NCBI GenBank assembly: GCA_963727545.1
Contig: CAVSGS010000012.1
Location: 186,001 to 250,000, forward strand
Length of the DNA stretch: 64,000 nt
From: Flexifilum sp963727545
GTDB lineage: Bacteria; Chloroflexota; Anaerolineae; Aggregatilineales; Phototrophicaceae
Reading direction: 5' to 3'
How positions within the stretch are numbered: the stretch's first letter is position 1; every line of letters begins with the position of its first letter. This document shows positions 35,961 through 44,973 of the stretch, one piece after another. The notes below the pieces were generated by a model. That model made no database searches, was not told the origin of the DNA, and saw nothing but the letters and a program-made list of their open reading frames with translations. Both the position numbers and the translations under genes were made by a program.

Positions 35961-36797
35961 ATGTCATCGATTATCGCACTTTTGACCGACTTTGGCACGA
36001 CCGACGCTTACGTCGGCGTGATGAAAGGGGTGATGCTCGGCATCGCTCCCGACGCTCAACTGATCGACCTGACCCACGCCATCGAGCCGCAGAACGTCAA
36101 ACAAGCGGCGTTTGTGCTGTTGAACAACTATCGCTACTTTCCCAAAGGGACGACCTTCATGGTCGTGGTCGATCCGGGTGTGGGCAGCAGCCGTAAGGCG
36201 ATCGCCGTTCGCGCGGGCGACTACACTTTTATCGCGCCGGACAACGGCGTGCTGAGCTACGTCTTGCGTGATTTGGGTGACTATCGAGCCTTTGAGTTGA
36301 GCAATCCCGCCTATCAACTAACCGGGACGAGCGCGACCTTTCACGGGCGCGACATCTTTTCGCCGGGAGCGGCGCACGCGGCGGCAGGGGTGCCGCTGGA
36401 TCGGTTCGGCAGCGCGCTCGATCAACTGGTGGAACTGTCTAAGCCGGTGCTGACCGTCGATGCGCTCCACCTTGGCGGCGAAGTGCTGCATATCGATCAC
36501 TTTGGCACGGCGGTGACGAGCATCGGCGGGCTGCGCTGGCTGTCGCCGGAACAACTCGTGCTCGATCCATGCTTCGGCGACGGCGCGTCGCTCGGTGTGG
36601 CAGCGCAAAATGCGGTTGTCACGGTCGGCGATCAGCGCCTTACGTCGATCAAGCACACGTATGCCGACGTGCCGCGTGGCGCAGTGCTGGCGCTGGTCGG
36701 CAGCAGCGGCTATCTGGAACTCTCGATCAATCAAGGCAGTTTTGCCGCGCAGTCCGGTGTCCGCATCGGCGACGCGGTGGACGTGCAGCTAGGGTAA
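35961..36797 (+). CDS. SAM hydroxide adenosyltransferase (DUF62, chlorinase/fluorinase-like)
   Basis: 278 residues from ATG 35961 after CTGGAGGAAACT. Motifs: LLTDFGTTDAYVGVMKGVML, VVVDPGVGSSRKAIAVR (Asp and Arg of the water-activating triad), IAPDNGVLSYVL, FHGRDIFSPGAAHAAAG (His). The C-terminal barrel has IDHFGTAVTSI. Known relatives hydrolyse S-adenosylmethionine to adenosine and methionine; halogenases of the same fold are rare and nothing suggests halogenation. The murA start follows 5 bases later. Confidence 0.88.
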   Translation: MSSIIALLTDFGTTDAYVGVMKGVMLGIAPDAQLIDLTHAIEPQNVKQAAFVLLNNYRYFPKGTTFMVVVDPGVGSSRKAIAVRAGDYTFIAPDNGVLSYVLRDLGDYRAFELSNPAYQLTGTSATFHGRDIFSPGAAHAAAGVPLDRFGSALDQLVELSKPVLTVDALHLGGEVLHIDHFGTAVTSIGGLRWLSPEQLVLDPCFGDGASLGVAAQNAVVTVGDQRLTSIKHTYADVPRGAVLALVGSSGYLELSINQGSFAAQSGVRIGDAVDVQLG

Positions 36798-36801
36798 GCT
36801 C

Positions 36802-38124
36802 ATGCAGCAGTTTGTCATCGAAGGCGGACACCCGCTCAACGGTACGATCAAGGCGGGCGGGAACAAGAACGCAGCCCTTAAGATGCTGCCGGCGTGCTTG
36901 CTCACTGATGAACCCGTGATTCTGCACAATGTACCGGACATCGGCGACGTGCGGACGTTGATCGCCATCATGCGGCAGCTCGGCGTGCAGATCGAGTGGC
37001 TGGACACAAACACGCTGCGAGTTCAAGCGAGCGGTGAGATCGGCTACGAAGTGGATGCGGTGCTCGCGCGCAAATTACGGGCGAGCATTGTGCTGGCAGG
37101 TCCGCTGCTGGCACGCTGCGGACGGGTTTATCTGCCATCGCCGGGTGGTGACGCGATCGGCGAGCGGCGGCTCGACATGCACGTTTTCGCGCTGCGCAAG
37201 CTCGGCGCAACCATTGACTTCAACGGCGCGTTTACGATGACGGCGGATCGGCTGCGCGGAGCGAATATTCTGCTGGCTGAGGCGAGCGTCACCGCGACCG
37301 AGAACGCGATCATGGCGGCGGTATTGGCGCAAGGCACGACTGTCATCAACAACGCCGCGGGCGAACCGCACGTGCAGGATCTCGGCAACATGTTGGTGGG
37401 GATGGGCGCGCAGATTGACGGGATCGGCTCGAACCGGCTGACGATTGAGGGCGTCGAGCGGCTGCACGGTGGCGAAGCTCGCATCGGCGCAGATTATATG
37501 GAAGTCGGCAGCATGATCGGCGCGGCGGTGATGACGGGCGGCGCGCTGACGATCACCGAAGCCGACCCCCAATATCTCGACATGATCGCGCTGGTGTTCG
37601 AGCGGCTGGGCGTTCACTGGGACGTGCAGGGGGATGCGGTGATCGTCCCGGCAGGGCAGTCGCTGACGATCGTTCCCGATCTCGACAACCGCATTCCGAT
37701 CATCAAGGCGCAGCCGTGGCCCGCCTTCCCACCCGATTTGATGAGTGTGGCGCTGACTGTCGCCACGCAGAGCGCTGGATCGGTACTGTTCCACGATTGG
37801 ATGTACGAGAGCCGGTTTTTCTTCACCGATAAGCTGATGCGCATGGGTGCGCGGATCACCCTGTGCGATCCGCATCGCGTGCTGGTGCAGGGACCGACGG
37901 CGCTGCGCGGCGTTCCGTACATCGGCAGCCCGGACATTCGCGCGGGGATGGCGCTGCTGCTGGCGGCGCTGGCGGCGAAAGGCGAGACACGGATTGCCAA
38001 CGTTCAGCAGATCGACCGGGGTTACGAGCGGATCGAAGACAAGCTGTCGGCGTTGGGCGCGAATATCGTCCGCATCAACGTCGGCGAACTACCGCATAGT
38101 GAAGCTGCGCCCGATCTGGTCTGA
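36802..38124 (+). CDS. murA: UDP-N-acetylglucosamine 1-carboxyvinyltransferase MurA, Asp-type active site
   Basis: 440 residues, EPSP synthase-like inside-out barrel. Conserved GGNKNAALKMLPACLLTDEP (Lys-Asn substrate site), LRASIVLAGPLLAR, and IPIIKAQPWPAFPPDLMS. The loop that normally reads PGGCxIG reads SPGGDAIGERRLDMH, so the catalytic Cys (E. coli Cys115) is Asp117. Enzymes with this Cys-to-Asp change (Mycobacterium, Chlamydia) remain active and are fosfomycin-insensitive. Transfers enolpyruvate from PEP to UDP-GlcNAc, the first committed step of peptidoglycan synthesis. Confidence 0.95.
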   Translation: MQQFVIEGGHPLNGTIKAGGNKNAALKMLPACLLTDEPVILHNVPDIGDVRTLIAIMRQLGVQIEWLDTNTLRVQASGEIGYEVDAVLARKLRASIVLAGPLLARCGRVYLPSPGGDAIGERRLDMHVFALRKLGATIDFNGAFTMTADRLRGANILLAEASVTATENAIMAAVLAQGTTVINNAAGEPHVQDLGNMLVGMGAQIDGIGSNRLTIEGVERLHGGEARIGADYMEVGSMIGAAVMTGGALTITEADPQYLDMIALVFERLGVHWDVQGDAVIVPAGQSLTIVPDLDNRIPIIKAQPWPAFPPDLMSVALTVATQSAGSVLFHDWMYESRFFFTDKLMRMGARITLCDPHRVLVQGPTALRGVPYIGSPDIRAGMALLLAALAAKGETRIANVQQIDRGYERIEDKLSALGANIVRINVGELPHSEAAPDLV

Positions 38125-38127
38125 GCG

Positions 38128-38640
38128 TTACCAGTCACCGGCATAGGCGACATCGTCATACGGCGCGGCGAAGCGTAAAATGCGCGCCCAGCGCAGTTCA
38201 TTCAACTGGCGGATGTGCAGCAAATCGTGAGCAACCCACGAAGCGAACATATCGCCCGCCGTCATGGTGCGATAGGGAGTCGTGTAGGTCGCTTCCCAGT
38301 CGGGATCGTTCAGGCTGCGCAACCAATCGAGCGATTTGGCGCGTTCGGCGGCAAAGCCTTCGAAAACTTCGGCGAGATTGCGCTCGTTGTAGCGGCGCGC
38401 CGTCACATTGCCGACAGTGTCGTTCGGTGCGAACGGCTGATCCGGATGGTGCAGCATGATGTCGAGGCGCGGGCGGAAATCCTCGCGCTCCTCGTCGTAG
38501 AGGTGACAGACGACTTCCAAAATCGACCACTCGTCCGGCGACGGCTTGATCTGCGCCTGTTCCTGCGTGACGCCGATCAGCAGCGCGCGGATAACGTCGA
38601 TCCCGTGAGCAAGTTCCCCGTAAAGCGCTTCGAAATCCAT
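38128..38640 (-). CDS. DinB family protein
   Basis: 170 residues, four-helix bundle. The three metal-binding His positions appear as ILEVVCHLYDEEREDF, and SWVAHDLLHIRQLNELRW near the C-terminus. DinB/DfsB-like proteins include thiol transferases and unknown metalloproteins; function not predictable. Its start overlaps the preceding gene's stop by one base. Confidence 0.82.
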   Translation of the reverse strand: MDFEALYGELAHGIDVIRALLIGVTQEQAQIKPSPDEWSILEVVCHLYDEEREDFRPRLDIMLHHPDQPFAPNDTVGNVTARRYNERNLAEVFEGFAAERAKSLDWLRSLNDPDWEATYTTPYRTMTAGDMFASWVAHDLLHIRQLNELRWARILRFAAPYDDVAYAGDW

Positions 38641-39893
38641 TAGCTTAGTCCATTACCATTCGCGCCACCGTTCGTGCCGCTGCCATTGGTGCCATTGCCC
38701 GCTTTGGGAGCGGCGGTCGTGGGAATGCTGGTGCCGGTGTCGAACTCCATCAGCATGGCGTGATACCGTTCGCGGTAGAGCTTGGCGCGCTCGCGTTCGA
38801 GATTCCAAAGACGGTTAATGCCATCTTGCAGCGGTGGGAACAATCCTTCCATGTCGGAAAGGCGCTGGACGAAGCGCTCGAACTCTTTGTCGTGGAGCCG
38901 CCAGACTTCATCATTGGAGAGCGTGAACTGTTTCCAGCGTTTCTGATCGTCGGAACGCCAGTCGTTCCACTCTTGGCGGAACCGCTCCTCGCTGAGCCGC
39001 TGCATTTCGGCGACTTCGTTGATCCGGCGTTCCAGCCGGTCCCCGATGCGCTCGAAGTCGTCGATGATCTTTTTCATGTCGCGGTAGGCTTCCGCCCACG
39101 TTTCGAAGCGCTCGATGTTGCGCTGGATTTGGCTGTCCTGCTCGCCGAAGCGGTCGACCAACGCTTTGACCTGCTGCTCGCGCTGCTGATCGACCAGCGT
39201 TTGCTGATCGATAAACTGCTGAATCTGCTCGCGGCGGTCGCGGTCGCCAACGCTGACTTCCTGAACCTTACGCTCGTTGCGCAGCGAGAGTTCTTCGATC
39301 AGGGTCAGCTTGGGCTTGAAGCCATCGATCACTTTGCGGACTTCGGGCAGTTCGGATTCGACTTCAGAGAGGCGGCGGGCATCTTGGCGGCGCTGCTCCT
39401 CAAGAAAGGCGAGGCGGCGATCCGGCTCTTCGAACCGTTTGAATAAGTCGTCAACGCGCTGCTGGATGTTGGCGACCGTTCCGGCAAGCCGATCCTTTTC
39501 GACGTTGATCGCCGGAAGTTCGGTCGTTTGGCGTTCGAGCTTGCCCAGCTTTTCGTTGATGTCGCGTACCGGGCGGGCGACCGCTTCACGCGCGAGTTCG
39601 GCGCGACGCTCCGCTTCGCGCTCGGCGGTCAGGCGCTTGGCTTCGACGCCCTCGATCATCTGCTGCATTTCACGGCGGAGTTGATCGACCATCTCGGCGT
39701 CGCGCCCGGTTGCACTGACCTCGCCGCGCAGCACCGTCTGATCCGACTCGATACTGTTGAGACGCTTGTTCAGCGCTTCGACGGTCTCTTGCTGCTGGGC
39801 AAGACGCTCTTGCAGCGTGGCAATCGTAGCTTTATCACGGCGACGTTCTTCGTCGAGCCATTCAATCATGCGTGCGGCTTGGTTTACGTCCAC
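38640..39893 (-). CDS. Long coiled-coil protein of unknown function
   Basis: 417 residues from GTG 39893 (VDVNQAARMIEWLDEERRRD). Almost entirely coiled coil, rich in Glu, Arg and Gln (LQERLAQQQETVEALNKRLN; ERRINEVAEMQRLSEERFRQ), ending in a Gly/Asn-rich tail (GNGTNGSGTNGGANGNG). No enzymatic motif or membrane segment. It could be a structural or division-related scaffold; I do not assign a function. Paired with the DinB gene by a one-base overlap. Confidence 0.72.
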   Translation of the reverse strand: MDVNQAARMIEWLDEERRRDKATIATLQERLAQQQETVEALNKRLNSIESDQTVLRGEVSATGRDAEMVDQLRREMQQMIEGVEAKRLTAEREAERRAELAREAVARPVRDINEKLGKLERQTTELPAINVEKDRLAGTVANIQQRVDDLFKRFEEPDRRLAFLEEQRRQDARRLSEVESELPEVRKVIDGFKPKLTLIEELSLRNERKVQEVSVGDRDRREQIQQFIDQQTLVDQQREQQVKALVDRFGEQDSQIQRNIERFETWAEAYRDMKKIIDDFERIGDRLERRINEVAEMQRLSEERFRQEWNDWRSDDQKRWKQFTLSNDEVWRLHDKEFERFVQRLSDMEGLFPPLQDGINRLWNLERERAKLYRERYHAMLMEFDTGTSIPTTAAPKAGNGTNGSGTNGGANGNGLS

Positions 39894-40059
39894 ATCGCCC
39901 TCCGCTCATCCTCTGACCTTTACGCCCGGATTATAGCACATGGCATACTCAACCGGTGATCGATCATTCAGGATTCGGAACTGCTCGCCAGCAGCCAAAA
40001 CCGATCGCTTTAGCGCAAATTGCTCCCGGCAACGAGGACGCCGGTGTATAATCTGATCA

Positions 40060-42615
40060 ATGGACATACCCTTTGGCTGCGGAACGGAGATGGGACTCCA
40101 CGACTCGATGCGTATGGCTGAAACCGACAAGCAAAATCGCGCCATTTTCGACAATATATTCACCATGAGCGAAGGCGAGGGGCGCGAAGTCAGCGAGCTG
40201 CGGGCTGAGCTGCTGGACGCGCTGTTCGACCAGATGCCGATCGGTATGGCGGTGATTGACCGCGATCTGAAGCTGCTGCGCGTCAACCCATCGTGGCGGG
40301 CTTCGCTGCAGCGCTATGCGCCACTCAGTGATTTGCAGAGCAAGACCGCGTTGTTTGAGTTGTTTCCTGAAGACCGCCAGCGCTTTCAACCGACGCTGGA
40401 TGAAGCCTTCGCAGGCAAAGTCGTGCGCACCGAAGCGGTCGCGATGCAGCGCGATGGTGTTGTCTCCTATTGGGATGTGGTGGTTACACCGCTGCGCCAT
40501 GGCAAGGCGATCAGCACGCTGTTGATCGTCGTCGTCGATGCGTCGGATCGGGTGTTTGCGAATCGTCTGCTGGAGGAGAAAGAAGCGCAGTATCGCAGCA
40601 TCTTCGAATCGACGAGCGACGGCGTGATTATCCACGACGCACAAGGCATTATCGTCGAAGCAAATCCAGCTGCTTGCGCGATGTACGGTTACCGCTACGA
40701 TGAGATCATTGGCAAGGCTAGTTCTAAACCCTTCATGGATGCGCTGGACGAGGTGATGCGCGGCGCGTCGGTTGACTTCCAGACGGTGCGCTATCGCAAA
40801 AACGGCGAGCCGTTCAACGTCGAAGTGCGCGCGACGCTGTTCACCTATCGCGGTGAGCCGCACATGTTATCGGTCGTTCGCGACATTACCGAACGGGTGC
40901 AAGCTTATCAGATGCTGGAACAGCGGGTCGCGGAGCGCACGCGCGAACTTTCGACGCTGCTGACCGCCTCGAACAACATCACGGCGACGCTTGAATTGGA
41001 ACCACTGCTCGACAAGATTCTGGACGAACTGAAGTCGGTCATCGACTTCAGCGGCGCGGCGCTGCTCACGGTGGTGGACGAACATACTTTGGGAATGCTG
41101 GTCTACAGTGGACCGATTCCTGAAAACGAACTCCTGCGCGAGTGGACCTTTAGCGATAATCCGGCGAATGGCGAAGTCATTCTGGGCAAGTCGGTGGTGA
41201 TCATCCCGGATATGAGCGCGGATACACCCATGGCGAACGCCTTCCGCGAGGCAGGGGAGCGCGGTGGCAGCCTCGATTACATTCGCTCGTGGATGGGGAT
41301 TCCGCTGATCGTGCGCGAGCGCGTGATCGGGATGCTCGGTTTTGACAGCGACATGCCCGACCACTTCAATCAGCATCACGCCAATTTGGCGCTGGCTTTC
41401 GCCAATCAAGCCGCGGTGGCGATGGACAATGCCCGGCTCTACGAGGAGGAGCAGGAACGTCGCTATGAGACGGAACAACGGCGGCGCGTCGCCGAGGGGC
41501 TGCGCGACATCCTGACGATCATCAACTCCAACCGCTCGCTTGAGGCGATCCTCGATTACATCGTCGCGCAAGCGGGACGCTTGTTGGGGACGGACAGCAT
41601 CGCGATTTACGAACTCCAGCGCGACGACAATGTGTTGACGGTTCAGACGTCGATTGGGCTGGATGAAAAAGTCATGTGTCGCCTGCGCGTTCCCTTCGGA
41701 CGGGGAGCGGTTGGGCGCGCGGTGGCGGAGCGGCATCCGGTCTGCGTTCACGATTTGATGACGCTCGACTTGCCCGACGACGATCAGTACAACACGGTGA
41801 TCGCCATGCTGTCAAAGCGCTACAAGGCGCTGCTCGCCGTGCCGCTGATCGCCCGCGATGAAGTTTATGGCGGCATGGTGGTGTACTATCCCCGGAAGGA
41901 TGAGTTCACCGAAGAGGAAATTCAGTTGGTCGTTGCCGTCTGCGATCAAGCGGCGCTGGCGATTGATAACGCGCGGCTGCGCGCGCAAGCTGCCCAAGCT
42001 GCCGTCGCCGCCGAGCGCTCGCGGCTTGCCCGCGACCTGCACGATGCGGTCACGCAGACGTTGTTCTCCGCCAGCTTGATCGCCGAGGTGCTGCCGCGCC
42101 TGTGGGAGCGGGATCGGGAAGAGGGGCTGCGGCGGCTTGCCGATTTGCGCCAGTTGACGCGCGGCGCGCTGGCGGAGATGCGCACGCTGCTGCTCGAACT
42201 ACGCCCGGCGACGCTGGTTGAAGTTCAACTGCGCGATTTACTGCGCCAGCTAAGCGAGGCACTAATCGGGCGAGCACGGATTCCGGTGAATCTGCACGTC
42301 GAAGGGTTGGCACGTCCGCTGCCAACCGACGCCAAAATTGTCTTTTACCGGGTTGCTCAGGAAGCATTGAACAACGTCTTCAAACATGCTGAGGCGAGCG
42401 CAGTCGATATTAGCCTGAATTACACGGATGATGATATTACGTTGGTCGTGTCGGATAATGGGCGTGGCTTCGACCCGGCGCAGGTCGCTCCACAGCGGCT
42501 TGGTCTGAACATCATGCGCGAGCGCGCTGAGGGCATCGGCGCGGAGTACCGGGTCGAGACTCAGGTTGATGGGGGAACGCGGGTGACTTTGCGGTGGTCA
42601 GAGGGGGATAGTTGA
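40060..42615 (+). CDS. PAS-PAS-GAF-GAF sensor histidine kinase (NarL/DesK-type)
   Basis: Up to 851 residues, no clear membrane segment, so cytoplasmic. PAS domains at ~50-165 (MPIGMAVIDRDLKLLRVNPS) and ~175-290 (SIFESTSDGVIIHDAQGIIV); GAF domains at ~305-465 and ~490-640; HisKA_3 with phospho-acceptor His661 in ARDLHDAVTQTLFSASL; HATPase with AQEALNNVFKHAEAS and SDNGRGFDP. TATAAT at 40047-40052 lies 7 bases before ATG 40060, so either the transcript is leaderless or translation starts later (ATG 40090, 40108 or 40165). Overlaps the response regulator by 4 bases (ATGA). Confidence 0.9.
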   Translation: MDIPFGCGTEMGLHDSMRMAETDKQNRAIFDNIFTMSEGEGREVSELRAELLDALFDQMPIGMAVIDRDLKLLRVNPSWRASLQRYAPLSDLQSKTALFELFPEDRQRFQPTLDEAFAGKVVRTEAVAMQRDGVVSYWDVVVTPLRHGKAISTLLIVVVDASDRVFANRLLEEKEAQYRSIFESTSDGVIIHDAQGIIVEANPAACAMYGYRYDEIIGKASSKPFMDALDEVMRGASVDFQTVRYRKNGEPFNVEVRATLFTYRGEPHMLSVVRDITERVQAYQMLEQRVAERTRELSTLLTASNNITATLELEPLLDKILDELKSVIDFSGAALLTVVDEHTLGMLVYSGPIPENELLREWTFSDNPANGEVILGKSVVIIPDMSADTPMANAFREAGERGGSLDYIRSWMGIPLIVRERVIGMLGFDSDMPDHFNQHHANLALAFANQAAVAMDNARLYEEEQERRYETEQRRRVAEGLRDILTIINSNRSLEAILDYIVAQAGRLLGTDSIAIYELQRDDNVLTVQTSIGLDEKVMCRLRVPFGRGAVGRAVAERHPVCVHDLMTLDLPDDDQYNTVIAMLSKRYKALLAVPLIARDEVYGGMVVYYPRKDEFTEEEIQLVVAVCDQAALAIDNARLRAQAAQAAVAAERSRLARDLHDAVTQTLFSASLIAEVLPRLWERDREEGLRRLADLRQLTRGALAEMRTLLLELRPATLVEVQLRDLLRQLSEALIGRARIPVNLHVEGLARPLPTDAKIVFYRVAQEALNNVFKHAEASAVDISLNYTDDDITLVVSDNGRGFDPAQVAPQRLGLNIMRERAEGIGAEYRVETQVDGGTRVTLRWSEGDS

Positions 42616-43256
42616 TGGACAAACAGAACCGGATTCGGGTTTTCATCGTCGATGATCATGCGATGGTGCGGAGTGGATTATCAGCCTTTTTACTCGCCTA
42701 CGACGACTTGGAGCTGGTCGGAGAGGCGTCAAGCGGCGAAGAAGCGGTGCGTAAGTGCGCCGAGATCGCGCCGGACGTCGTGTTGATGGATTTGATGATG
42801 CCGGGGATGAACGGTGCTGAAGCGACCCGCGCGATCCGCCAGCGCTGTCCGGATGTGCAGGTGATCGCGCTGACGTCCTTCAAAGAAGACGAACTGATGC
42901 AGAAGACCTTGCAAGCCGGGGCAATTGGTTATCTGTTCAAGAATGTCTCGGCAGAGGAACTCGTCAACGCGATCTATGCGGCGAAGGCGGGGCGTCCGGC
43001 ACTGGCACCGGAAGCGGCGCAAGCGCTGATTCACGCAGTGACGCAGCCGCAGCGGGTCGGTTTCGATTTGACCGGACGCGAGCACGAAGTGCTGGAGTTG
43101 ATGGTCAAGGGGTTCAACAACCCCCAGATCGCGGACAAGTTGGTGATCAGTCGCTCGACGGTGAAATTTCACGTCAGCAGCATCCTCTCGAAACTCAGCG
43201 TCACCAGCCGGACTGAGGCGGTCGCGCTGGCTTTACAACACCACCTAGTCACCTGA
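42612..43256 (+). CDS. NarL/LuxR-type response regulator
   Basis: 214 residues: receiver with DD13-14 region, phospho-acceptor Asp59 (VVLMDLMMPGMNG) and Lys109 (YLFKN); C-terminal LuxR HTH (DLTGREHEVLELMVKGFNNP, VISRSTVKFHVSSILSKLSV). Partner of the kinase at 40060 by overlap. A terminator follows, so the pair forms an operon. Confidence 0.94.
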   Translation: MMDKQNRIRVFIVDDHAMVRSGLSAFLLAYDDLELVGEASSGEEAVRKCAEIAPDVVLMDLMMPGMNGAEATRAIRQRCPDVQVIALTSFKEDELMQKTLQAGAIGYLFKNVSAEELVNAIYAAKAGRPALAPEAAQALIHAVTQPQRVGFDLTGREHEVLELMVKGFNNPQIADKLVISRSTVKFHVSSILSKLSVTSRTEAVALALQHHLVT

Positions 43257-43287
43257 CCAGTTTCGAACTAACCAATCGTAGCATCCG

Positions 43288-43328
43288 AACTCCCCCCATA
43301 TGCTTGACGGCATTTGAGGGGAGTTTTT
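43288..43328 (+). terminator. Rho-independent terminator after the two-component operon
   Basis: AACTCCCC (43288-43295) pairs with GGGGAGTT (43318-43325), continuing into TTTT. Confidence 0.8.
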
Positions 43329-43405
43329 GTATTCTAAGGATGGTTAGCAAAAAGAGCGTTTTCCGGCATGACCAAGCACCGGCTCAAGCAGTAAAAAGGA
43401 ATACC

Positions 43406-44020
43406 ATGATGCTTTCACAAATCGAAAAAGACCAGATGATTGCCCAAGACCGTGACCGGGCGCTGCGCGTGATGGACGGCGATCAGGATGCTTTCGCCGA
43501 CCTTGTGCTGGCATATGAGCGCGCGGTTTACAACTTGACCTATCGGATGCTCGGCGATCACGTCGAGGCGGAAGATGCCGCTCAGGAAGCTTTCCTACGG
43601 GCATATACCAACATCAACCGCTACGACACGAGCCGCCCGTTCCGCACGTGGGTCCTTTCGATTGCATCGCACTACTGCATCGACCTCATTCGCAAGCGCC
43701 GCCTGAGCTGGTTGTCGCTGGATGATATGCTGCCGGGGCAGTTGATGGCGGCGATTGAAAGCCGCTCGATTGAAGACTTGACGATCGATGGCGAACGGGA
43801 GCAGACCGTGCAGGAAATGCTGCGGCTGGTCAAGCCGGACGAACGGGCGATCATTGTGCTGCGCTACTGGTATGATCTGTCTTACGAGGAAATCGCCGAG
43901 GTGCTCGATACCAATATCGGCGTGGTCAAATCACGGCTATTCCGGGCACGGCAGGCATTCGCCAACCGGCTCAAGGTCCACGAAATGGGGTTCGCTTTCG
44001 GTTTCGCCGCGGCGAGCTAG
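43406..44020 (+). CDS. ECF-family RNA polymerase sigma factor
   Basis: 204 residues from ATG 43406, after AAAAAGGAATACC. Region 2 (DAFADLVLAYERAVYNLTYR, AEDAAQEAFLRAYTNINRYD, PFRTWVLSIASHYCIDLIRK) and region 4 (LVKPDERAIIVLRYWYDLSY, IAEVLDTNIGVVKSRLFRAR) are complete. No anti-sigma factor gene lies beside it; instead a single-domain receiver follows 14 bases later. This suggests control by phosphorylation or by the RsbW-like kinase elsewhere, which is inference. Confidence 0.92.
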   Translation: MMLSQIEKDQMIAQDRDRALRVMDGDQDAFADLVLAYERAVYNLTYRMLGDHVEAEDAAQEAFLRAYTNINRYDTSRPFRTWVLSIASHYCIDLIRKRRLSWLSLDDMLPGQLMAAIESRSIEDLTIDGEREQTVQEMLRLVKPDERAIIVLRYWYDLSYEEIAEVLDTNIGVVKSRLFRARQAFANRLKVHEMGFAFGFAAAS

Positions 44021-44034
44021 GCGAGAAAGCAAAC

Positions 44035-44400
44035 ATGCACTTTATCCTTGCCGACGACCAATTCGACGTGCGACAGGCGCTCATCTGCCTGCTTGAGAAC
44101 GAAGTGAAGTATGAACTCGTCAGCGAAGCTGCTAGCGCTGACGAGTTGCTCGCGTGGCTGATCAATGCTTGTCCCGATCTGCTGCTGCTCGATTGGGAGC
44201 TTTCCGGAATGAATGGGCGCGATCTCTTGTTGAAGGTGCGGGCGCTCTGCCCGCACGTCAAAGTGATCGCGCTCAGTGGACGCCCGGAAGCCCATGACGA
44301 AGCGCTTAATGCTGGCGCGGACGGATTCGTCAGCAAAGGCGATCCGCCGGACTGCCTACTCCTCGAAATTCACAAGGTCGCGCCGCTTGGCGCTGCTTGA
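44035..44400 (+). CDS. Stand-alone receiver-domain protein
   Basis: 121 residues, only a CheY-like receiver: MHFILADDQFDVRQALICLL, phospho-acceptor Asp53 (LLLLDWELSGMNG) and Lys101 (GFVSKGD) are all present. No output domain, so it probably acts by protein contact or as a phosphate sink. Directly downstream of the ECF sigma factor, so a link between them is likely. Confidence 0.88.
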   Translation: MHFILADDQFDVRQALICLLENEVKYELVSEAASADELLAWLINACPDLLLLDWELSGMNGRDLLLKVRALCPHVKVIALSGRPEAHDEALNAGADGFVSKGDPPDCLLLEIHKVAPLGAA

Positions 44401-44482
44401 CCACCGGCTGTGCCGATCTCATCACGGTGGTTGTATCAAGCCAAGCTTTGAGGTTGGTACGGTTCACAAAAGGCAATTCCCG

Positions 44483-44512
44483 TGTAGGGGCGCAGCGCGC
44501 TGCGCCCCTACA
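44483..44512. repeat. Perfect 30-bp palindromic repeat, TGTAGGGGCG type
   Basis: TGTAGGGGCGCAGCG (44483-44497) is followed immediately by its exact reverse complement (44498-44512). In the 248-base gap between the receiver gene and the Zn-UBP gene. Repeats of the form GTAGGGGCG...CGCCCCTAC recur in Chloroflexota and cyanobacterial genomes, from general knowledge. A REP/MITE-like element is likely; it may also act as terminator. Confidence 0.7.
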
Positions 44513-44582
44513 AACCCCTATGACTGTTTCTGACCTGCTTGATCATCTTGATGCGATTATCCTGCCGATTTCATGGTTCTAT

Positions 44583-44614
44583 TTGACAAAGCGAAACCGC
44601 ATCACTACTATAAT
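44583..44614 (+). promoter_or_regulatory. Sigma-70-type promoter of the Zn-UBP gene
   Basis: Perfect TTGACA (44583-44588), then TACTAT at 17 bases (44606-44611) or TATAAT at 20 bases (44609-44614). A GGGAGGA ribosome site follows before ATG 44649. Confidence 0.65.
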
Positions 44615-44648
44615 TCTCTCATGAAGCAGTCGGGAGGATAAAGCGATC

Positions 44649-44912
44649 ATGCAGGAATGCGAACACGTCAAGCAGATTCAAACGCGGACGCCCCGCGCTA
44701 AGGGCTGCGAAGAATGTATGAAAATGGGCGATACTTGGGTGCATTTGCGGGTCTGCTTGATCTGCGGACACGTCGGCTGCTGCGATTCGTCGAAGAACAA
44801 ACACGCGACCAAGCATTATCATGAAACCGGGCATCCGATGGTGATGTCGCTGGAGCCGGGCGAGGAGTGGGGTTACTGCTACGCCGACGACATCTTCTAC
44901 GAGAAGATTTAG
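44649..44912 (+). CDS. UBP-type zinc finger protein
   Basis: 87 residues forming one ZnF-UBP domain: CEHVKQIQTR, CEECMKMGDTWVHLRVCLIC, GHVGCCDSSKNKHATKHYHE, TGHPMVMSLEPGEEWGYCYA. Zinc ligands (Cys and His) are all in place. In eukaryotes this domain binds ubiquitin C-termini; bacterial single-domain versions have no established role. Monocistronic, with its own promoter and terminator. Confidence 0.88.
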   Translation: MQECEHVKQIQTRTPRAKGCEECMKMGDTWVHLRVCLICGHVGCCDSSKNKHATKHYHETGHPMVMSLEPGEEWGYCYADDIFYEKI

Positions 44913-44939
44913 CCGAGTTTCAGATCGATCGATGACAGG

Positions 44940-44964
44940 CAGCGAGCACCCGCTCGCTGTTTTT
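44940..44964 (+). terminator. Rho-independent terminator of the Zn-UBP gene
   Basis: CAGCGAGC (44940-44947), four-base loop, GCTCGCTG (44952-44959), then TTTTT. Confidence 0.9.
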
Positions 44965-44973
44965 GTATCCGGC

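Noticed and set aside
37075..37875. Long minus-strand frame opposite murA
   Set aside because: Composition is His/Arg-rich and shadow-like; murA is certain.
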